A stretch of 64,000 bases of DNA from Schistosoma mansoni (Eukaryota > Platyhelminthes > Trematoda > Strigeidida > Schistosomatidae). This document shows positions 43,801 through 55,639 of this stretch, in pieces (the first letter of the stretch is position 1; every line of letters starts with the position of its first letter). A program made the translations under genes and the position numbers. The notes beneath the pieces are model-generated. The model was not told the origin of the DNA. It ran no database searches and saw nothing but the letters and a program-made list of their open reading frames with translations. The stretch is from positions 496,001 to 560,000 of the forward strand of contig NW_017386029.1 in assembly GCF_000237925.1 (NCBI RefSeq), given 5' to 3'.

Positions 43801-46800
43801 AACATGCAGTAGTATCAATGCTATTACTAGGTTAAAAGTTTAGAAGCCGACAGCAAATCGTAGAAAACCAACGACTGCATGTTGGTTATGCGATGATTGG
43901 CATTATGCACGATTCTGGCCATTTAAGAAGCATAAGTGTCAGGTGTGCAGCAGACGTGGACATAAAGGTCATTATCCACCGAATCGTACGTCCCAGCGTA
44001 AAAAGAAACATAAACGCCCTCGATATGTGGTGAAACAGCCGAGTCTAAATCTCTTTCTCTGGTAGCAGCCTTTCGAACAAACTACAACATTCAGGGGAAG
44101 TATGTTACCATCCAGATAAACGGCACATTAGCTCGTTTTTAAATTGACACGGCATCAGATATCACTCTATTGTCCAAAGAAATGTATAACTTGCTGGAGA
44201 AACTTCCAATGAAGCCATCGAAAAAAAACGGCTAAAAACGCATTAGTATGTATATTAAAACTAGTTGGCGAATTACATTGTGAATTTCCCTGCAATGGAA
44301 CTAACTGTAACGGAACATGCTATCTGACTGAACGACCAAACCTTGATCTTCTTGGTTTAGATATTTCAGAGAAACTCGGAATAAAGGATACACCCATTAA
44401 CAGTGTCTGCAATATTTCGTGTCCATTATTGGACACCCCGATACTTGCAAAAAAGATGGATGAAAGGTTACTAGAAAAACAGAAGAGAAAGTTTGCCTCT
44501 ATTTTTCAGAATAGCCTTAGCCACTTTACCAAGATGAAAGCTCACTTACCAGCGAAACCAGATGCAAAACCTATTTTCGCCCGAGACGTCCTGTACCACA
44601 AGCTGCTGTGAAAAAATCGAAAGGGGAGAGGACCACCGACGAGATCTTAGAGAGATCCCCGCTTAGTTGTCGCTCTATCCTGAACCATCAGACGATTAAC
44701 GGGGTCTCTGCAGCAGAAGCTCTACTTGGCAGAAAAATACGGACACACTTCGATGTCATTCGTCCGGTGCCAGCTCTTGAGCCTCAACGAAACGTATCGA
44801 TGGAGAAGCAGTTCAATCGACACCATGGGGCACAAAGATGAATGTTCACGATGGGTCAAAAAGTAATTGCTATGGAACATCGTGGAAAACATCCTACATG
44901 GACAGCTGGTCGGATCGTGCAAAAGAAAGGGAATGTAGTTTATGAGGTGTCAGTTGACTCAGAAGTTTGGGTACGTCATGTTAACCAATTGGAAGCGACT
45001 TCGATAGCCAGTGACGAGACTCCATATCGATTACCTCGTGACGTTCCACTAGACACCTTTGAAATCAAAACGCCCGGAACAGACAGGTCAGTTTCTGTGC
45101 AAGCAAACAATGATACCACTTATTTATTGCCTAGACGATGGACAAATCGAGAGCACAGGTCAGTCACTCGGTTACAGTTGGACCCTGGCACCAGATCCTA
45201 CGACTCTGCTCGAAGGGAAGGTGGTAGTGGGACATGGATTGGATTAAAGCATGTTCCTTGCACGATTGTGTTGGTACACGCCGATTAGCTAATTCTTATC
45301 CAATCAGTGCTAGTCGATAGTTGGAGAACACTCTAGAATCTTTTCATGTAAAAACTATAAATAGACTAACGTATCTCCCATTGTGCTTCCTACTTCCATC
45401 TACCCTTGTTATTCAGAATATAACTTCTTTCCTGTTCAACCGTGTTCTGATTTGGGGACTTGTCGAGTGAATTGGTGTCCAAGAATATTAAGCAACAGGA
45501 ATAGCTGGGTCCTAATAAGAGAAACTATAACCGGCATTCGCTTTTTTCCATTCACTCAATGTTAGTTTGTAATCGAAATGTCATTATGTAATTACGACTT
45601 AACGTATCTACTCGAATATGATTTCATCATTATTAAAGTAATTGTGAAAATTAGACTATGGAGACTGCATAGAATGAGATGAACGAATAAAAAATGACAC
45701 CAGTTACAATGTAAATCCTATAACAAGCAGAATGATCCCCATGTATTGGAGTTTATATCCACATATAGATTTAAATAATGTAGATATTAAATATGGAGTA
45801 ACTTACACTATCATCAGTGTGTTTTATTAAATATAAGAGAGCTGGGAGAAGTTCTCTGATAGCTGCGGCAGGAGGAGGAGGGTCCTTGTTACGACAAAGG
45901 TTGACCATTACCCAGGTGACATTGCGTAGGAAGTTCAACGGTATATTTGGTGTTAAGAGCTTTAATAGTGGTTTTATGACATCCAATTTAATAACGTAAT
46001 CTCTTAATACCGGACCATCTCCGATTATATTACCTAAGGCCCAAACAGCCTGCTCGCAAACATTGGGGTGTGAAGAAGACAACAGCTTTAGAAAACGTGG
46101 CACGGCTCCTGCCTGAACAACAGCTAGAGTCTGTCCAGATGTGCCTGATGCAATATTCGTTAAGGCCCATGCAGCTTCAAATTGAAGATTGGGACTAAAA
46201 TAAAGAAATGTATTATCGGGAATGATTTAGTTAGATATAAGATCTTACTAACAAGTGCTTTTGATCATTTCAAATCCTCAGACATTATTGGGTAAGCTCT
46301 AATTCTAGAAATATCTGGGAAGTCAACTAAGTCAAACCAACTACAAGTCTAGACAAACGTAGGACTTTAAACCTCGAGTGCAGCCAACTAGATGTCTCAG
46401 GTACTGCTTTGAAAACTTTAATCGAGATTACCGAGTCCGTGGGACTATTTAGGCCATGTAGAAATCTCATCAACCAACCACAGACTTAGTATTCTCAAGT
46501 GAATTGGCCAACTATCTCACACTCAATCTGAACGATGACGCAAACTGGTTCTGAAGCGCATCCCCAATATCCCTATATTGTTTGTTACTTAAGGAGTTCA
46601 AAAGATGCTCTACGATGTCAGCAAAGAGACAAATCCACGTGATAACTGCCTGAGGTATGTTACAGACGGTTTCCTCGATAAAGGTCCCTATTGTGTTAGC
46701 TAAATGCCTTCTAATCGATCTCGGTATGGCAGAGACTCAAGAAACAAGTGCTTTAGTCAATAATACATAGCTTGTAAAATTGATTTGAGAACCGACGAGA

Positions 46801-47893
46801 ACCAAACACTAGACTAAGTATTCACTAAGTGGAAGGAACTAGAGCGCCGAAACCGCTCGTTTTTATTTATTACGTGATTTAAAAACCATAGATCGATGCT
46901 GTTTATCTGAGTCCTTAAAATAACATTAGGATTAAAGACTCATTTGAACATGAGAACCAACTCATCACCCCTACAAACTCTAAACTCCTGACATTAACTC
47001 TAACATAAACCCCGGCACAGTATGACACACGGGAATCGGCCACACACACCAGTAGTCGCAGAATAAATTTGAGAAGGGTCGGGTAACCAAAGGAATGAAG
47101 TGTTGGGTAAATAATACGACCCATTCAGTAATTTGGCCGAGATTTTTAGTTGCGAGTTTACGTTAATTCCGTAAAGCCTGGATTGGAAAGTCATGATGAT
47201 TCGACAGACGGCCTGAGGCGATTTGTACTAAATGGCCACCATTTTGCCAGACTTTTACCTACTGATTCTACTCACCAGACTATAACTCACAATTAACCAA
47301 CTCATGAAAACTGCTCAGATGTGGTATGAGCCTACCGTTGTATTTAAGATAAGTACAAAAATATGAACGTATTAGATAAAACCGACTCACAAAGACATAA
47401 ACGCGACAAATTTAAGAGTCATTTGCGGGAAGAATGAATTACAGCGAGGAGATTGACTTACTCTTCGCTTGTCAGACAAGCGACCAACTTTGGCAGCATA
47501 CCAGCATTTATAAGCTCGTCAATAGGAGGATTCCGATCACTGGAAAGAAGCTTGCGAGCTGACTGAACGACCAACAATCTGACAGCTGGGTCTTCGTTCT
47601 CAGCATTTGCTACTATGGATTCCAGGTTTAGCAACGTTGACTTTCCAGTCCCATCGATTTCTGTGTCAACAGGGTCATTAGCCGTCTGTGGTCCGTTAGT
47701 TCCAGTAGGAATGTTCCTTTTCTTTTGAAGTGTTTCTTCGCGTTTGTTCTTGCGTAGTTCTACTTGCCCTTCCTGACGACGACGACGCATCTCCTGGAGT
47801 GATAGCACGATAAGAGAAAGTACTTATACTTACGTCTGCACTCTTGCCAGCATTCTTAAAAGACATAATACGCACCGCCGCCTGATCACCCAT
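40875..47893 (-). CDS. KPNA4-like: Importin subunit alpha, KPNA3/KPNA4 (alpha-3) class, six exons
   Basis: Coding exons on the minus strand: 47893-47834, 47793-47462, 46194-45807, 42682-42245, 41886-41632 and 41015-40875. All junctions are GT-AG and the total is 537 residues. The protein is the cytosolic adaptor that binds nuclear localisation signals and hands cargo to importin beta. Residues about 1-65 form the importin-beta-binding domain ([20 protein letters not shown]). Armadillo repeats follow, with the W-x3-N ladder seen in WALTN, WALGN, WVMVN, WFLSN and WAISN, so major and minor NLS sites are kept. The C-terminal repeat ([14 protein letters not shown]) and tail (PATFQFDA...RGFDF) resemble KPNA3/4. 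The first intron is only 40 bp and intron 3 is 3.1 kb. An RTE element ends about 220 bp upstream of the ATG. Nothing suggests a pseudogene. Confidence 0.95.
43423..43641 (-). mobile_element. Penelope-like element, GIY-YIG endonuclease C-terminal fragment
   Basis: The minus strand encodes 72 residues with the Penelope pattern T-G-H followed by N-A-F-K-V-I and [20 protein letters not shown]. This corresponds to the end of the GIY-YIG nuclease of Penelope-like retroelements. Upstream domains are absent. It lies in intron 3 of importin-alpha, in the gene's own orientation. Confidence 0.6.
43640..45590 (+). mobile_element. Gypsy/Ty3-type LTR retrotransposon fossil, broken
   Basis: An old, clearly broken element in intron 3 of importin-alpha, opposite in orientation to the gene. 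In order it retains: the end of gag with a Cys/His knuckle-like stretch (to about 44050), an aspartic protease region (about 44080-44400), the beginning of reverse transcriptase (to about 44610), then, after a large internal loss, the C-terminal part of integrase (about 44620-45060). A purine tract and an LTR-like segment with a TATA box near 45350 follow. Several disruptions are present. No 5' LTR was found. Confidence 0.7.
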
Positions 47894-48114
47894 CTTTGAC
47901 TGATGAGGTTACCCAACGAATGTGAAACCGAGAGTCCTGAAGGAAAGATTCAAACAAACGGGTTTCGATGCTCAAACTGTTATTATGTTATTGCGAAAGA
48001 TGTAGAAAAGTTATTTATTGTACAAACTGAATTTTTATCATTTTAAAGCACAGAAAAGAGGGCTAGTTTTCTGTGATTTATGTAAAGATAAAAGTTAAAC
48101 TAAACTTCTTATCA

Positions 48115-49304
48115 TTACTTACTCCTGTTACCCCTCGTCGAGGAGCATAGGCCGCTCACCAGCATTCTTCATCCAACCCTGTCCTGGGCAATCCTTTCCA
48201 TTTCTTTCCAGTTAACATTCATCCTTTTCATATCTACTTCTATTTCCCGGCGTAATGTGTTTTTTGATCTTCCTCTTCCCCTTTGACCTTCAGGATTCCA
48301 CGTGAGGGCTTGTCTTGTGACGCAATCGGGTGATTTCCTCAAGGTGTGCCCAATCCACTTCCAGCGCTTCTTCCTGATTTCTTTTTCTGCTGGAATCTGG
48401 TTTGTTGCCTCCCACAGTAACTTGTTGCTGATAGTGTCTGGCCAACGGATCCGAAGTATCTTGCGTAGACAGCTGTTAATAAACACTTGTATCTTCTGGA
48501 TAATGGCTTTCGTAGTTCTCCACGTCTCCGTTCCATACAGAAGAACTGTCTTGACATTTGTATTGAAAATTCTAACCTTGGTGTTGGTTGACAATTGTTT
48601 TGAGTTCCAGATGTTTTTCAGTTGTAGATATGCTGCTCTTGCTTTACCGATCCGCGCCCTCACATCTGCATCAGATCCACCGTGTTCATCAATGATGCTG
48701 CCCAGATATGTAAAGGTTTCCGCATCCTCCAAAGCTTCTCCGTCAAGTGTAATTTGATTGGTGCATATTGTATTGTATCGGAGAGTCTTACTTTTCTCTT
48801 TGTTTATATTGAGACCTACTGCTGCTGAGGCTGCTGCCACACTGGTCGTTTTCTCCTGTATTTGTTGTTGCGTTTGTGATAGAAGAGCCAGATCATCCGC
48901 GAAGTCTAGATCGTCCAGCTGCACCCTGCCTGTCCACTGTATCCCTTGCATTCCTCCAGTTGTTGACGTCTTCATGATCCAGTCGATGACCAGGAGAAAG
49001 AGAAAGGGTGAGAGTAAGCAGCCTTGCCTAACACCAGTCTTTACCTCGAATGAGTCAGTGAGTTGTCCTCCGTGGGCGATTTGGCAGTTTAGTCCGTCAT
49101 AGGAGTTCCGTATGATATTGACTATCTTTTCAGGCACGCCGTAGTGTCGAAGAAGCCTCCATAGTGTTGTCCTGTCCACGCTATCAAATGCCTTCTCGTA
49201 ATCGATGAAGTTGAAGTTGAGTGATGAATTCCATTCGATTGATTGTTCCACAATGATACGTAGAGTTGCGATTTGATCTGTACACGATCTATCCTTACGA
49301 AATC
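48115..49304 (-). mobile_element. RTE-clade LINE, long reverse-transcriptase copy
   Basis: On the minus strand a continuous frame of about 370 codons starts at [15 protein letters not shown] and contains [32 protein letters not shown], the intact catalytic box FADDLALLS, and the terminal [19 protein letters not shown] with [15 protein letters not shown]. It is open to the normal C-terminus (QDRVG). The best-preserved RTE reverse transcriptase here, yet truncated before the fingers domain. Its 3' TTAC end lies about 220 bp upstream of the importin-alpha ATG, and its 5' side joins an inverted RTE 5' unit at 49305. Confidence 0.9.
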
Positions 49305-49457
49305 CAGCTCCGCCTGTAGCTCCTCTGGGGGTTACTGCCGATCCCAAGCCCGGGTAAAGGAGGAGGGTTGGGCATGGGGTTAGCGACCCCATCCCGTAGA
49401 AAATCAACTCGCTAAAAAAACACCAACCAGAAAAAATTATTCAAACCATTTAAACTA
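49305..49457 (+). repeat. RTE 5' unit, inverted relative to the adjoining LINE
   Basis: CTCCGCCTGTAGCTCC to ATTCAAACCATTTAAACT on the plus strand, between two minus-strand RTE bodies. The join with 48115-49304 is abrupt, inside GCGGAG/CTGGATTTCGT. Confidence 0.85.
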
Positions 49458-52032
49458 TTTGTAAATACATGTACTTTATTGATGATGGTTGTAGTAGTTC
49501 CCCACGTTTCAGCTCCGTACAGTAGGACTGACTGTCTTGACGTTCGTACTGAAGATTCTCACTTCGAAGTTGGTTGAAAATTGTTTGGAGTTCCATATGT
49601 TCTCCAATTGTTGGAATGCAGCCCTTGTTTTACCAATCCTCGTTTTACGTATGCGTCTGATCCTCCTTGTTCATCGATGGTGCTGCTGATCAGGTGCGTG
49701 AAACATTCCGCGTCTTCCAGACTTTCTCCATCAAGTGTGATTGGGTTGGTGTTCTCTGTGTTGTATTTGAGAATCTTGCTTTCTCTTTTGTGTATGTTGA
49801 GGCCTATTGATGCATAGGCTGTTGTTACTACACGAGTTGTCTTAGTTTGTATTTGTTCGTGTGTATGAGATAGTAGGGATAGTTGGTCTGCGAAGTCCAA
49901 ATCGTCCAACTGATTCTGAGATGTCCACTGTATTCTGTGAGTTCCCTCAGATGTCGAGGTCTTCATAATCCAGCCAATCACCAGAAGAAAGAAGATGGGG
50001 GAGAGTAGACAGCCTTGTCTGGCTCCGGTCCTTACTAGAAATGTATCTGTCAGCTGACCTCCATGCACCACTCTTCACTGTAGTCCGTCGTATGAGTTCC
50101 GGATAATGTTGATAATCTTCTGAGGGACTCTATTGTGTAGAAGAAGTTTGCATAATGTTCTTCTGTCCATATTGTCAAACGCCTTTTCATAGTCAATGAA
50201 GTTGATGTATAGTGACGAGCTCCATTCAATTGATTGTTCGGCGATGATCCATAGTGTCACAATTTGGTCTGTCCACGACTGATCTTTACGAAATCCGGTC
50301 TGTTGATCTCGAAGTGAGCTTCTACTGCGTCTTTCATCCGGTTCAATAGCACTCTGTTGAAAACTTTTCCTGGTACTGACAACAAATTGATGCCTCTGTA
50401 CTTCTCACATTTGCTGAAATCTCTTTTCTTTGGTATGTTGATTTGTTATTCTTCTTTCCAGTCACTGGTGATACTTGTTCTTCCTCCCAAATCTTTTTGA
50501 AAAGGACGTGTAGCATCCTTGCAGCTACATATATATCTAACTTCAGTGCTTCAACTTGTATATTGTCAGGTACTGCTGTTTCCCACTCTTCACTTGTCTG
50601 ATGGCCATCTTGATTTCTTCGATCGTTGGTGGAGTGAAATCTATAGGAAAACTTGTAGGTGCTGCTTCGGTGTCCTGTGGGTTCAGTGGACCTGGCCTAT
50701 TCAAGAGTTCCTCGAAGTATTCTACCCATCTGTCCCTCTGTTCTTGACTCTCCATGACTGTCTTGCTTTCTTTGTCCTTTACGAGTCCTTACAAATTTAC
50801 TATATCTTTCTGCTATTTTCTTCTTTGTATTATATATTTGTTTCATATTCCCTTCTCTTGCAGCTTTTTCCGCCGTCGTTGCTAGTTCTCCCATGTATTT
50901 CTGCTTGTCGGCTTTAATGCTCTTCTTCACTCGCTTGTCTGCTTCTGCGTAGTATGCTTGTGCCTTGACTTTCTCTGCTCATATTCGACCCTTGTTATTT
51001 ACTGTCTTTTTGATCTTCCTTTCTTGAATCTTGTCCAGGGTTTCCATAGAGATTTATTCCTTATGATGATGCTTCGTGTTACCCAGAACCTCCTGACACG
51101 TTGAAGTTAATGTTTCTTTGATCTCTTTCCAGTTGTTCTCCATCGTAGTTTCTTCTTTCAGTAGATCCTGTAGAGCTTGGAACCTGTTGTTGAGAGTTAT
51201 CTTGAATTCGTTGAGCTTGTCAGTAATTCGAAGGAAGGCTGTATTGAGCCTTTGTAATGCCGTTTCCCCAATTGTCCAGTGTTTCTTTAGCTTCAGTCCC
51301 ATCTTGGCCTAAACCACCAGTTAGTGGTGATTTGAAACTATGTCAACTCCTCTCCCAGTTCTCACATCTTCCATTGTCCTTCAGAATTTTTGTTGATAGA
51401 ACTATGATCTATCTGGTTCTCTGTGGTGTGGTCCGGCAAGACCCATGTAGCTACGTGTGTGCGCTTGTGTGGGAATATTGTGCCGCCTATAACCAATTTA
51501 TTAAATGCACATAGATTTACGAATCTCTCCCTTGTCCATGTCGTCCCATCATATCTTCATATCCTGTGTTATTCATTCCGACCTTGGCGTTCGGATCTCC
51601 CGTCAGGATAGTCAGGTCGTTTCATGGACATTTCGCTATGATTGATTGCAGCCTCTCATAGAATTGATCTTTATTGTCTTCGTCGATATCATTTTTGGTG
51701 CATAACATTGGATAACATTAATTGTGATACCTCCTTTGTTTGTTTTGAATGATGCATTGATAATTCTGGATCCGTGAGATTACCATCCTACAAGTTTTTA
51801 GAAGAGGCATCGGCCTCAAAACTTCCGAAAAATGTCGGCTCTCATCATGAAGCGTCATAATTCTTTCTTCAGATCCCAAGGCAGATTTTAAGTGACTTGA
51901 ATTAATTTTTCTGGTTAGCGTTTTTAGAGAGTTAGCTTTCTACGGGATGTGGTCGCTAACCCCATGCCCAACTCTCTTCCTTTACCCGGGCTTGGGACCG
52001 GCAGTAACTCTAGGGGAGCTACATGTGGAATT
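49458..52032 (-). mobile_element. RTE-clade LINE, long degenerate copy with 5' end
   Basis: On the minus strand the order is: 5' unit (52032-51904), 5' UTR (TGACGCTTCATGATGAGAGC), part of the endonuclease (GDPNAKVGMNNTGYED; THVATWVLPDHTTENQIDH), linker (KLKKHWT, KHHHKE), then reverse transcriptase with [18 protein letters not shown] and [17 protein letters not shown]. The catalytic box is FADQ. The frame is broken many times and the N-terminal half of the endonuclease is missing. The reverse-transcriptase segment 49559-50071 is nearly identical to 13603-14100. The copy stops at 49458, where the inverted 5' unit begins. Confidence 0.85.
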
Positions 52033-52191
52033 TTCCTGTTGTCATAATGATTAAAAACTTGATTATGGGCTTCATCCACAAGTATCTGTAGTCATTTGCC
52101 CCAATTTTTAATTTCTTTCCACATTCTTTCAACTTTGAAAAGAGAGAAATACCAACGGACTTACTTAGACAGGCTGTTTGATTTATACAAA

Positions 52192-53652
52192 AAGTAATGG
52201 TTTCAGCAACTCCGCCTGTAGCTCCTCTGGGGGTTACTGCCGGTCCCAAGCCCACACAAAGGAGGAGGGTTGGGCATGGGGTTAGCGACCACATCCCGTA
52301 GAAAGCTAACTTGCTAAAAAACGCTAACCAGAAAAAAATATTCAAACCATTCAAACTCTGCCCTGGGAGTAGAAGGAATAATTATGACGTCTCATGATGA
52401 AAGCCGAGTTCCTTCGGAAGTCATGAGGCCGATGCACCTTCTTACAACCAGAGCGACAATTTTTATAGGTACATGGAATGTCCGAACAATGTGGGAGACC
52501 GGAAGAGTCTTTCAAATTGCTGCAGAAATGAGAAAATGCAACCTGGAGGTGCTTGGAATCAGTGAAACACATTGGACGCAGGTTGGACAACAACGACTGT
52601 CTTCAAGAGAACTTCTGTTATACTCCGGTCATGAAGAAGAAAATGCCCCACATACACAAGGAGTTGCATTGATGCTGTCCAGAAAAGCACAAAATGCACT
52701 TATTGGATGGAAATCTCATGGACCAAGTATCATCAAAGTCTCCTTCAAAACAAAGAGAGAGGGCATTACAATGAACGTCATCCAATGCTATGCGCCTACC
52801 AACGACTAGGATGAAGACGCTAAAGATCAATTCTACGATAGGCTGCAGTCGATCTTCGAGAAGTGCCCAACCAAGGACCTGACAATTCTGATGGGAGATC
52901 TCAATGCTAAGGTTGGAATGGACAACACTGGATACGAAGACGTCGTGGGACAACATGGACTGGGAGAAAGGAACGAAAATAGTGAGAGATTTGCAAACCT
53001 ATGTGCCTTCAATAAACTGGTCATATGTGGCACCATATTCCCACACAAAAACATATAAAGCCACTTGGATTTCACCGGATCACACTACACAGAATTAAAT
53101 CGACCATATCTGCATCAATAAAATGTTCAGGAGGACGATGGAGGATGTGAGAACCAGGAGAGGAGCTGATATAGCATCCGATCATCATTTGCTGGTCGCC
53201 AAGATGAAACTAAAACTTAAGAAGCACTGGACAACGGCGCGGACAACATCACAAAAGTTTAATACGGCCTTTCTTCGAGATGCTGACAAACTCAACAAAT
53301 TCAACATAGTACTCAGCAACGGGTTCGAGGCCTTTCATGATCTACTCAATGGAGAGGGGACTACCATGGAGAGCAACTGGAAAGGTATCAAGGAGGCAAT
53401 CGTTTCAACATGTCAAGAGGTTCTGGGCCAAAAGAAGCACCATCACAAGGAATGGATCACTGTTGGTACACTGGATAAAATTGAAGAAAGGAGGAACAAG
53501 AGGGCAGCAACCAATATCAGCCGAATGAACAAGAACTGGATAGAACTAGAAAAGAAGGCCCAGGACAGAGTGGGCTGGAGAAAGCTGGTCGGCGGCCTAT
53601 GCTCCATTGGGAGTAACAGGCGAAAGTAAGTGAGTAAGTAATGGTTTCAGCA
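52192..53652 (+). mobile_element. Internally deleted RTE LINE with perfect 17-bp target duplication
   Basis: Flanks AAGTAATGGTTTCAGCA at 52192-52208 and 53636-53652 are identical. The element (52209-53635) has the 5' unit, 5' UTR, and the APE-type endonuclease ORF from about 52384: GTWNVRTMWETGRV, E-T-H-W, Q-C-Y-A-P-T-N-D, then MGDLNAKVGMDNTGYED and ASDHHLL in other frames. After TLDKIEERRNKRAATNISR it jumps straight to the 3' coding end ([18 protein letters not shown]...CSIGSNRR). The whole reverse transcriptase is missing. The endonuclease is interrupted by a stop at about 52807 and later shifts. Endonuclease homologues are often mislabelled craniofacial development protein 2. Confidence 0.9.
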
Positions 53653-53839
53653 GTGTGCCATGAGAAGTTCTACAATGGATTTTCATGCACTTTATAAACG
53701 CGTTATTGTCATTGAAGTTTTGCATTTGACTGGACAAACAATATATCGATCAAAGTACTTCAAAGGTGGACTGGAAGCCCACCCGAGTTGTAGGGAAATG
53801 ATATGACCAACAGTTAACTTTAAAGCTTAACCTTTCGGT

Positions 53840-54830
53840 CAGCATCTAACGTGGATTACCCCTCCGTCGTATTAGGGTACTATGACTGCTTTGATGATCA
53901 TATGACACAAAGGACGTTATTACAGAAATGTACTGGAAAAGTAGGTACAGGGGAGAGGTTGAGAACACTACCGCGTAGGCTAGTCTGTGGCGCGCAATTA
54001 ACTGATGCGCGCTGGTTTTCCTTGGCCTTTTGAAACAATGCACTAGACTAAACATTGGAGCTTTCAATCTTCAAACCTTGTGTCAGATAGGAAAACAGGC
54101 TTCCCTAGCGAGCTCTCTGAAATCCTGTTTCACAGCTATATGCTGCGTCTCCGAATTTCGTATACGGGATCCAATTACGGTCATTCATTTGACCTCACCT
54201 TGTCAATTTAGAGAATCGGAACGATTTACCCTTCGAGGATCTGGAGATCTGACTTTTACTTCCCGTAGTCTCGCTGGTGTAAGTATAGCATCAAGTGCAA
54301 AAGCAGAATGGACTCACCTGGACTAGATTTCAAAGGACAGTTGTTCATGTTCCGTCCGACTAAACGGGTTGGTAAGAACTCAAAAAGATTGGGACACAAA
54401 ACGTTGCTTTTTTGTTGTCTCTGTCTACGTTCCGACTGACTGCAGCTCAGACAAATTCAAAGATGAATTTTATAGGAAGCTATCCAACCTCTTACAAAAA
54501 GCTAAACGGTCTGATGTAGTAGTAGTGGCACGTGATTTTATTGCTCAAACAGTTGGACTAAGCCAGCAAACATATAGTGGCAACTATCTGGTGTAACTAA
54601 GCTCAGATAACCGTTTGTTTCTGGCGAACACCAACTTTAGACATAGAGATAGAGAGATAGATAACAGTAGACAAATTTTCAGACTTCTCCAGCAATGGGG
54701 TGCTGGAAATCCTGCTGTTAGTGAAACTGTCTCGGAAAAAAAGAGACTACTATTTACTCTCAATCCAGAAGATTGAAGCGACGGGCAGTACACCTTAGGG
54801 AACATTTCAATAGCCACACTTCAGTTACTC
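53840..54830 (+). mobile_element. SR3/Perere-3-like LINE, 5' UTR and endonuclease, degenerate
   Basis: The plus strand reads NIGAFNLQTLCQIGKQASLA, then C-C-V-S-E, a second frame RKLSNLLQKAKRSDVVVVA and DNRLFLANTNF. These are segments of an APE-like endonuclease of the element whose 3' ends occur at 24330 and 36865. At least three frame changes. The G-D-F-N catalytic motif has become R-D-F-I. Confidence 0.75.
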
Positions 54831-54834
54831 ACCA

Positions 54835-55400
54835 TCTTCAAGCATCCTGAATGGCTAACTGAAGTAAGTCCTCCAACCTTTAGTGAGGTTGGATTTAGTG
54901 TCAGTACACCTATCTTTACTACTATAATAATAGACCTAATCTCAAAAGTACAGATTTTTCACGATCTGACTACCTAGTCTATAAGATCTTACATGGAAGT
55001 CAAGTCATAGTCTGCACTGATTGGTTCTATCGTAATAATCAACAATATGACGTCTAACGCTTATGGAGAACACATTTGAGCTAAAGAGAGGGTAAAATAC
55101 CTAATAGAAAAAGCAATAAATTACACATAGTGACCACGCCTGCATGATCGTAAAACTAGAAACCTATAGGTTTTATTTTCAGTGTAGAAAAGACAGGAAA
55201 CTGTGTGCCCTGTGTTTGCACTGACAACGGTGTTTTCTCAGTTGATTTAACCTACTAGTGAAAGCGTGGGTAGATAGAGCTACAAACGTGTATTAGGGTA
55301 ATGCACTACGTTTTTTGATGTTTCCACAAGAATGTCTATAGTTGGTCGACAAGTAATTTGTTCTCAGTGTAGGAAATAATTTCCTAAAGCTGTAATCCTG
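54835..55400. other. Unassigned
   Basis: Possible further decayed LINE sequence, not classifiable by eye. Confidence 0.25.
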
Positions 55401-55401
55401 T

Positions 55402-55592
55402 TATAACTGTCCGCTTCCTTGTCTACACACGGATGGGACGTTAATTTACCATAAACGAATATCTGTACTAGATTTCCTCCCAGTTTATACTGTACAAGAT
55501 TTCAACACAACTAAGATCAAGAACGCGTGATTAGCCTGACTAGAACATGAATAGATTTCCACAGCAAAACCCGACACAGTTAATGTGGTGGC
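55402..55592 (-). repeat. Dispersed repeat D, minus-strand copy
   Basis: Counterpart of 23190-23367 (see there). This copy reads TGTCGGGTTTTGCTGTGG to GGACAGTTATAACAGG on the minus strand. Confidence 0.65.
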
Positions 55593-55639
55593 AGTCGTTT
55601 CATGTTATCATAGGTGGGTTCGTTTATCGATCATTATTT

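Noticed and set aside
48302-49102. Plus-strand open frames of 151 and 114 residues
   Set aside because: Antisense of the RTE reverse transcriptase at 48115-49304; the minus strand carries all family motifs.
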